Positions 57,824 through 64,000 of a stretch of DNA of 64,000 bases are shown here, piece after piece. Within the stretch, counting starts at the first letter, position 1; every line of letters begins with the position of its first letter. The DNA is taken from the NCBI GenBank assembly GCA_016617785.1, contig JADILM010000008.1, positions 1,488,001 to 1,552,000 of the forward strand, written 5' to 3'. The notes under the pieces are model-generated. The model did not search any database and was not told the origin of the DNA. It saw only the letters and a program-made list of their open reading frames with translations. The position numbers and the translations under genes were made by a program. Origin of the DNA: Sporobolomyces roseus. Taxonomy: Eukaryota > Basidiomycota > Microbotryomycetes > Sporidiobolales > Sporidiobolaceae.

Positions 57824-58827
57824 GTTTCTTCTTTTCTTCCTGCCGCTTCTGCTTTCTTCCTTTTCCTTTTCCTTGTTCTGCCTCGTGCAAAAACCCCCCG
57901 GCATACCCTTCCGTCCTGGTCTTGGCTAGTATGCTGACTGACATGAGCGCACACAGAATGGAGGAAGATTCAAGCAACGAGAAGATTGATCTGTGGTGTG
58001 CTCTATCACCATGGCGGGCAAAGTTAAGTATGGAATCGAAAAAGGGTTGGAGTCCATTTCCTCAACTCTTCCACAACATGTGAATTAGGCAAATTTGATC
58101 AAATCCAATCAAGCTGTAAGGCTATAGCCTTCCTCAGTGACGAATCGAAGGATTGAGATGGACGAAGCTGAAGTGAAGCGCGCGTGGGAAAAGTTGGTTG
58201 AATCACTTTCACTTTTCACTCAACCTGGGTTGTCTCTCTACACACACTTATACGAGACAACTCAGTTTGCAATACGCTTTGTACCTCTTCTATCGATTGA
58301 ATTAGTGTTGGTCGAGAGATCGACCTTCCACAAGCGTGACCCAGAGGACCTGTAGCAGTTGCTGTAGCGGATTCAATGTCTGCGCCCTGATCTGCGGAAT
58401 AGCTTAGAACATTGATTCCAGCAGGCAGTTTGGACCGAATTTGTACTTGTCTTCGCCCGCCAAGTGTGCACAACGACACAACAAAGTTTGGCAGACCACG
58501 TGAGGTCAAATGTCACAACCTGACAATGCCATCAAGCAGATCCTGTATCAGACCTGCATCCACAACAGGTGCAAAGTCCATCATAGAATTTGTCTGTGTG
58601 GTTGGTACTGCATGTAGTAACTCAAAATTTCGAACTGTTCACCCAGAAGATCTCAGGCAGGAGGTAACACATTTAATTTCAATGGTTCGCTATTATCATT
58701 TGCAGAGTCCATTATCTAAGTCATACCTCTTACAGATACCGACTCAAAGGTCCTTTCAGACAGCTTATCCGTCATGTTGCTTCTCTTGCTCCGGAACCTG
58801 ACAGTGTCCCAGTTCCTTGAGCACTCA

Positions 58828-58841
58828 TAACCCTAACCCTA
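58828..58841 (-). repeat. Telomere-like motif (TTAGGG)2, left arm
   Basis: The minus strand reads TAGGGTTAGGGTTA, slightly more than two vertebrate/fungal-type telomere units. The G-rich strand points leftward, away from the core. A degenerate unit (GGGCTAGGG) precedes it. Too short to be a telomere; could be a relic or a binding site for a TTAGGG-binding protein. Confidence 0.5.
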
Positions 58842-59894
58842 GCCCTTGAGTAGAGCATACACTCCACACTGCATATTCCGATGTCGTGAGCACTCGCAGC
58901 ACATTCCTGTACATGCCCAGCGGAGTGAGCAGACATGAGAAGACACCAGATGCTGCACAGTGTCTTTGTGTCACAGGACGAGACGCCTGTGTCTTTGCTC
59001 TCCAAGCTGAGTGAGGTTTACAACATTAGGGAGAGAAGAGCGGAGTGACCTTGGACAAAGTATGAAAGGATAGCAAAAAGCACGGACAAAAAAGGACAGA
59101 GTAATTGATATGGAGAGTCAAAAAGAAAGGTGCGGACTCAGGACAAACTCAGGACAAACTGAAAGGCAAGAAGGTAATAAAGGAGCACTTTCATCAAAAT
59201 TGTATACAGTGCAGGAGTGAAAAGGTTTAGGGTTGAGTCAATATCTTCGAGGTTGCGGAGACAGACTTGACTCTAGAGATTCCAGCAACAAAGCCAACTT
59301 TTTTGTCTACCTACTCTACATGCAACTGGAAAGACACACCGGCTACTCAACTCGTTTCAGTCACTCAGGTTTGTCAGCGCTAAAGGGGGACCAGCAAGCT
59401 CTGCTTTGAGCTTTAGCAACAACAGGTCAGCAGTAGGCAACACCATAGCATCATCAAGGCACTACCTCAGAAGAGCTCGCGGCAGTAATGACATGCAACT
59501 CCTTGAGATGCTGTGAACATTCTTTTGGATAGGCACAATCGAGCATGCGCACGTGAATGAGACCACAGGGCATCTGAGGTGACGGAACAACCTACAGCCA
59601 GTTGCAAGTCTGTCAAAAAGGCCCCAACAGGTGCGACCTTGATCTTTGAATGGCTGCTTTCACCTACAACACCACATTGATAGACAACCGCCTACTTCAT
59701 TGAATGCTCGCTGATCTTTGCCGCAAAGAAGCTGTCAGAGCGCTCTGGCAAGTGTACTGGCTCTCTGCGCTCAGCCTCACTCTCTTCTGGTTTAGCAAAT
59801 ATAGTACATCTTGCATTGTATGTTTGGTTGCAAGCAACATTGGCCGCAAGCAAAATTTCAGTGTGCAGAATAAGCTTCTTCAGGAAGCAGACCG

Positions 59895-60913
59895 CAGAAG
59901 AAAGGAACTAACTGACCTGCTACAGGGTCAATCCACAGGTACCTCGAAGGCTCATCTGAGGATTGACAGCAAGCCGAGTTATGAAAGCTTACACCTCGCC
60001 ATGCCGCCTGTGCTGTTCTGCGCTCTGAGTCTCTTTCAGTGTGCATCTATCTGCCGTCTTTGCCTGTGAGTATTTTTGCTCGCGGTGTGACAAACACCGC
60101 CCAAAGCCAGCAAGCGCGAAATTGTAATCACGCCGTGGATTCAGTCGATAGGTCAGTTTTAAGACGCAAGTAAAGGTTCAAAATGTATCAATAGGTGAAT
60201 AGAGATGCTCCCCAAATTGGAGCAAGTCTTGCATGGTCCCCTCATGTTGCTTCTACAATGAGGGATGCATGAGGCGTGTGTGGAGACGGCGACACTTCTG
60301 GCAAGTATTTGTCAGGAGAGGCTCAGAACTGTGCTTGTTTTGGGAGTCACAAGAGTGGTGCAGGGAGCTGCAGACGTACATGTCTGGCCCCTTTGAACAG
60401 AGGTGCAAGGTTGAGCTAAAGAATGATGCCTCTGCTAACCTTTGGTTGTCGCAATAGATGCAAAAAGTAAGTCTGGACGCGTCCCTGACACGTTGGCGGA
60501 CGCTCTCTTCTCATAATCTTTGTGATATTCTTGCTTCTGCAGTGTCCTCAAGCTGCCTATCACAACAGGTATCATCACCTGTCTTGAGTGGCACAGAGCT
60601 GTGCCAACATGAAGATGACAGAGTAATTCTGTGTTACTTTGAACTTTTCTGCTCCTGACTTGAGGCAGACAAATTCGGTGTGAATCCTGGATGAGAGTGC
60701 CAAATTAGAGTGCCAAATTAGGAAGATACAAGGCAGTGGAGCTCAGGAAGTGGAGATAGACTTGAACTCAAGAACCAGAGAGACAGTCTGGATGTCTCTT
60801 GCAAGAAGGTCCCTAAGTTCTGACCCTGCAATCAGCAGTAGGTGCCTGCTGCAAACTTGGTCCTAGTACCCGTGGGTCGATCGTGTAGCAGGTCAATTGG
60901 TTGCTTTCACCTC
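59895..60913. other. 1,019-base core between the inverted arms
   Basis: Mostly unique sequence. Its outermost 48 bases on each side still align as an inverted pair at about 77% identity without gaps (59895-59942 against 60913-60866), so the homology goes beyond the near-identical arms. The remaining about 920 bases show no convincing gene, tRNA or known element. An unspliced frame at 60233-60457 is not recognisable. Confidence 0.7.
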
Positions 60914-61966
60914 CGGTCTGCTTCCTGAAGAAGCTTATTCTGCGCACTGAAATTTTGCTTGCGGCCAATGTTGCTTGCAACCAAACATACAATGCAAGAT
61001 GTACTATATTTGCTAAACCAGAAGAGAGTGAGGCTGAGCGCAGAGAGCCAGTACACTTGCCAGAGCGCTCTGACAGCTTCTTTGCGGCAAAGATCAGCGA
61101 GCATTCAATGAAGTAGGCGGTTGTCTATCAATGTGGTGTTGTAGGTGAAAGCAGCCATTCAAAGATCAAGGTCGCACCTGTTGGGGCCTTTTTGACAGAC
61201 TTGCAACTGGCTGTAGGTTGTTCCGTCACCTCAGATGCCCTGTGGTCTCATTCACGTGCGCATGCTCGATTGTGCCTATCCAAAAGAATGTTCACAGCAT
61301 CTCAAGGAGTTGCATGTCATTACTGCCGCGAGCTCTTCTGAGGTAGTGCCTTGATGATGCTATGGTGTTGCCTACTGCTGACCTGTTGTTGCTAAAGCTC
61401 AAAGCAGAGCTTGCTGGTCCCCCTTTAGCGCTGACAAACCTGAGTGACTGAAACGAGTTGAGTAGCCGGTGTGTCTTTCCAGTTGCATGTAGAGTAGGTA
61501 GACAAAAAAGTTGGCTTTGTTGCTGGAATCTCTAGAGTCAAGTCTGTCTCCGCAACCTCGAAGATATTGACTCAACCCTAAACCTTTTCACTCCTGCACT
61601 GTATACAATTTTGATGAAAGTGCTCCTTTATTACCTTCTTGCCTTTCAGTTTGTCCTGAGTTTGTCCTGAGTCCGCACCTTTCTTTTTGACTCTCCATAT
61701 CAATTACTCTGTCCTTTTTTGTCCGTGCTTTTTGCTATCCTTTCATACTTTGTCCAAGGTCACTCCGCTCTTCTCTCCCTAATGTTGTAAACCTCACTCA
61801 GCTTGGAGAGCAAAGACACAGGCGTCTCGTCCTGTGACACAAAGACACTGTGCAGCATCTGGTGTCTTCTCATGTCTGCTCACTCCGCTGGGCATGTACA
61901 GGAATGTGCTGCGAGTGCTCACGACATCGGAATATGCAGTGTGGAGTGTATGCTCTACTCAAGGGC

Positions 61967-61980
61967 TAGGGTTAGGGTTA
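61967..61980 (+). repeat. Telomere-like motif (TTAGGG)2, right arm
   Basis: Mirror of 58828-58841. Here the G-rich strand is the plus strand and points rightward, again away from the core. Confidence 0.5.
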
Positions 61981-63017
61981 TGAGTGCTCAAGGAACTGGG
62001 ACACTGTCAGGTTCCGGAGCAAGAGAAGCAACATGACGGATAAGCTGTCTGAAAGGACCTTTGAGTCGGTATCTGTAAGAGGTATGACTTAGATAATGGA
62101 CTCTGCAAATGATAATAGCGAACCATTGAAATTAAATGTGTTACCTCCTGCCTGAGATCTTCTGGGTGAACAGTTCGAAATTTTGAATTACTACATGCAG
62201 TACCAACCACACAGACAAATTCTATGATGGACTTTGCACCTGTTGTGGATGCAGGTCTGATACAGGATCTGCTTGATGGCATTGTCAGGTTGTGACATTT
62301 GACCTCACGTGGTCTGCCAAACTTTGTTGTGTCGTTGTGCACACTTGGCGGGCGAAGACAAGTACAAATTCGGTCCAAACTGCCTGCTGGAATCAATGTT
62401 CTAAGCTATTCCGCAGATCAGGGCGCAGACATTGAATCCGCTACAGCAACTGCTACAGGTCCTCTGGGTCACGCTTGTGGAAGGTCGATCTCTCGACCAA
62501 CACTAATTCAATCAATAGAAGAGGTACAAAGCGTATTGCAAACTGAGTTGTCTCGTATAAGTGTGTGTAGAGAGACAACCCAGGTTGAGTGAAAAGTGAA
62601 AGTGATTCAACCAACTTTTCCCACGCGCGCTTCACTTCAGCTTCGTCCATCTCAATCCTTCGATTCGTCACTGAGGAAGGCTATAGCCTTACAGCTTGAT
62701 TGGATTTGATCAAATTTGCCTAATTCACATGTTGTGGAAGAGTTGAGGAAATGGACTCCAACCCTTTTTCGATTCCATACTTAACTTTGCCCGCCATGGT
62801 GATAGAGCACACCACAGATCAATCTTCTCGTTGCTTGAATCTTCCTCCATTCTGTGTGCGCTCATGTCAGTCAGCATACTAGCCAAGACCAGGACGGAAG
62901 GGTATGCCGGGGGGTTTTTGCACGAGGCAGAACAAGGAAAAGGAAAAGGAAGAAAGCAGAAGCGGCAGGAAGAAAAGAAGAAACAAAAAAAAAAAAAAGC
63001 GACGAGAAAGAAAAAGT

Positions 63018-63125
63018 TGACCACGATGGGGTTCGAACCCACAATTTCCTGATGACAAGATGATTCTCGAGTGGTTTCGAGAGTCTGAGTCGTAGTCAGA
63101 CGCCTTGCCATTGGGCCACGCGGCC
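63018..63125 (-). tRNA. tRNA-Arg (ACG) with a 36-base intron, right-arm copy
   Basis: Identical inverted copy of the gene at 57683-57790, transcribed leftward, so both copies point toward the core. The intron is at 63054-63089 and the anticodon at 63093-63091. Confidence 0.88.
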
Positions 63126-64000
63126 GATTCTCGCTGACCTCCAGGCAAATCTTAACGTATCTATACAAAGAAAATTCGCAGGCTTCCATCCTTCGATATG
63201 CATTGCCAAAAACCAAGCTATTCTGGAAGAACCCAAGCCCAGTCTTCAAAGTCCTTATCGGGTATGACCTCCTACTGCACCTGTGACTCCCTTGAAAGCG
63301 AGTTGCGGTGAAGAACAGTCTTTCGCAAGATTCAAGTGATAAAGATCTCCCAGCTTGTTTCAGGCTATCCTTCGCCTTCGATTATCGTGCTCTGCTCAGT
63401 ACAGACACTCCTGCCTTGTCCAAATCACACGCTGTGATTCCCCGTTGTCTCATACCGAATCCAAAGTGCAACAAAAAATGATCCCAGCTTTCACTGTGTT
63501 CTCTTCTGTAACACAGAGCGTGAGATCAAGAGCGTTGCCTGCACCCAGATGCTCAAGAGCTGCCTAAAACCCATCAAAAGACCAAGAGGAGGTCCCCTTC
63601 TTCAGCTTCCTATTCCCGTTTCCTTTCGTTCGCGCCTTGCGCGCGTTCTGGAGAGGCAATACTGTAATCGCTTATGCTTTCTTGATGTCTGAAAGACCAT
63701 GACTAGACTGCTGCTGCAAAAGTCTCTGTTGAAAGGCAAATTAGGCAGACTCTCTGACCTCTGCCTGTTGAGTCAACAAATTCTATTCCCATATCTTCTC
63801 TGCTCTCATCCTGCTCTTCTCCTTCCTCCTCTTCCCCAGTAGCTCTACTGTCAGGTCTTTCAGTCGAGTCGAGCCACTTTATACCATCAAGCAAGCACTC
63901 TCACTCACATAGCTCTGTACCCGAGTAAACCTTACTCTTCTTTCCTTGTCCTTTACGGTCACGCGCTTTGACCTCTGTCTCTCGCTGTATACATCTCTTG

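Larger units (their letters stand above)
56808..59894 (+). repeat. Left arm of a large inverted repeat (at least 3,087 bases)
   Basis: Base n here matches the complement of base 120808 - n in the right arm. I compared most of the arm by eye and found two differences: 58294/62514 and 59864/60944. The edge toward the core is at 59894, where exact identity stops at the end of AGCAGACCG. The arm holds one tRNA-Arg(ACG), a telomere-like motif, a tandem AGGACAAACTC/AGGACAAACTG pair near 59138-59161, and several open frames. None of these frames is recognisable, and they are conserved simply because the arms are identical. The outer edge is at or left of 56808. Confidence 0.93.
60914..64000 (-). repeat. 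Right arm of the large inverted repeat (runs off the window)
   Basis: Inverted copy of 56808-59894, about 99.9% identical by eye. The copy continues to the last base of the window, so the true arm is at least 3,087 bases and may be longer. Confidence 0.93.

Noticed and set aside
57559..58083. 174-codon open frame in each arm
   Set aside because: It runs straight through the tRNA-Arg(ACG) gene and its T-run terminator, so it is a chance frame.
58412..58801. 129-codon open frame, identical in both arms (also 62007-62396)
   Set aside because: No recognisable domain and skewed composition. Conservation between arms follows from their near identity and is not evidence of coding.
59704..60069. 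Transposase or reverse transcriptase gene in the arm/core border
   Set aside because: I looked for DDE, RT or integrase-type motifs in both strands of the arms and core and saw none.
56808..64000. Pure assembly fold-back as the explanation of the palindrome
   Set aside because: Not excluded, but less favoured: two base differences between arms and a graded 77% extension into the core are hard to get from a chimeric read.

Overview
The window is nuclear DNA from a basidiomycete fungus, most likely a yeast or dimorphic member of Pucciniomycotina (Microbotryomycetes-like). Genes are tightly packed and cut by many short GT-AG introns of about 45-100 bases. They include fungal-type families: a Zn2Cys6 regulator, a hybrid histidine kinase, trifunctional folate enzyme FOL1, Cwc25 and RPB2. 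Base composition is moderate for that group. The species is inference; no marker fixes it.

Positions 1-54,989 form an ordinary genic block of about 18 genes: the 3' end of an unrecognised gene; intron-containing tRNA-His; Zn2Cys6 factor; Hst3/Hst4-like sirtuin; GAF-type hybrid histidine kinase; F-box/LRR-like protein; SnoaL-like protein; an unrecognised membrane protein; PWWP/AT-hook protein; coilin-like protein; tRNA pseudouridine synthase Pus3; membrane-anchored protein disulfide isomerase; a very large Ser/Pro-rich coiled-coil protein; SNARE Sec22; FOL1; Cwc25; Lto1; FHA-domain checkpoint-type kinase; NudC-domain protein; SUV39/Clr4-type SET methyltransferase with a long coiled coil; RPB2; and a SMYD-like SET protein. 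Several pairs are divergent from very short shared promoters (43-216 bases). There is no metabolic cluster. Chromatin and nuclear-RNA functions are common (sirtuin, PWWP, coilin, Cwc25, H3K9-type methyltransferase, RPB2), which may be chance.

From about 55 kb to the end the character changes. There is no convincing protein gene, but there are four tRNA genes and one very large inverted repeat. The left arm (56,808 or earlier to 59,894) and right arm (60,914 to the window end) are nearly identical over at least 3,087 bases and surround a 1,019-base core. By eye I found only two base differences. The alignment continues into the core for about 48 more bases at roughly 77% identity. Each arm has a tRNA-Arg(ACG) gene pointing inward and a short telomere-like TTAGGG motif pointing outward. 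The geometry (unique core, kilobase inverted arms, tRNA genes) resembles inverted-repeat centromeres known from other yeasts. A subtelomeric duplication, a mobile palindrome or a fold-back assembly error also remain possible. This is the feature most worth following up.
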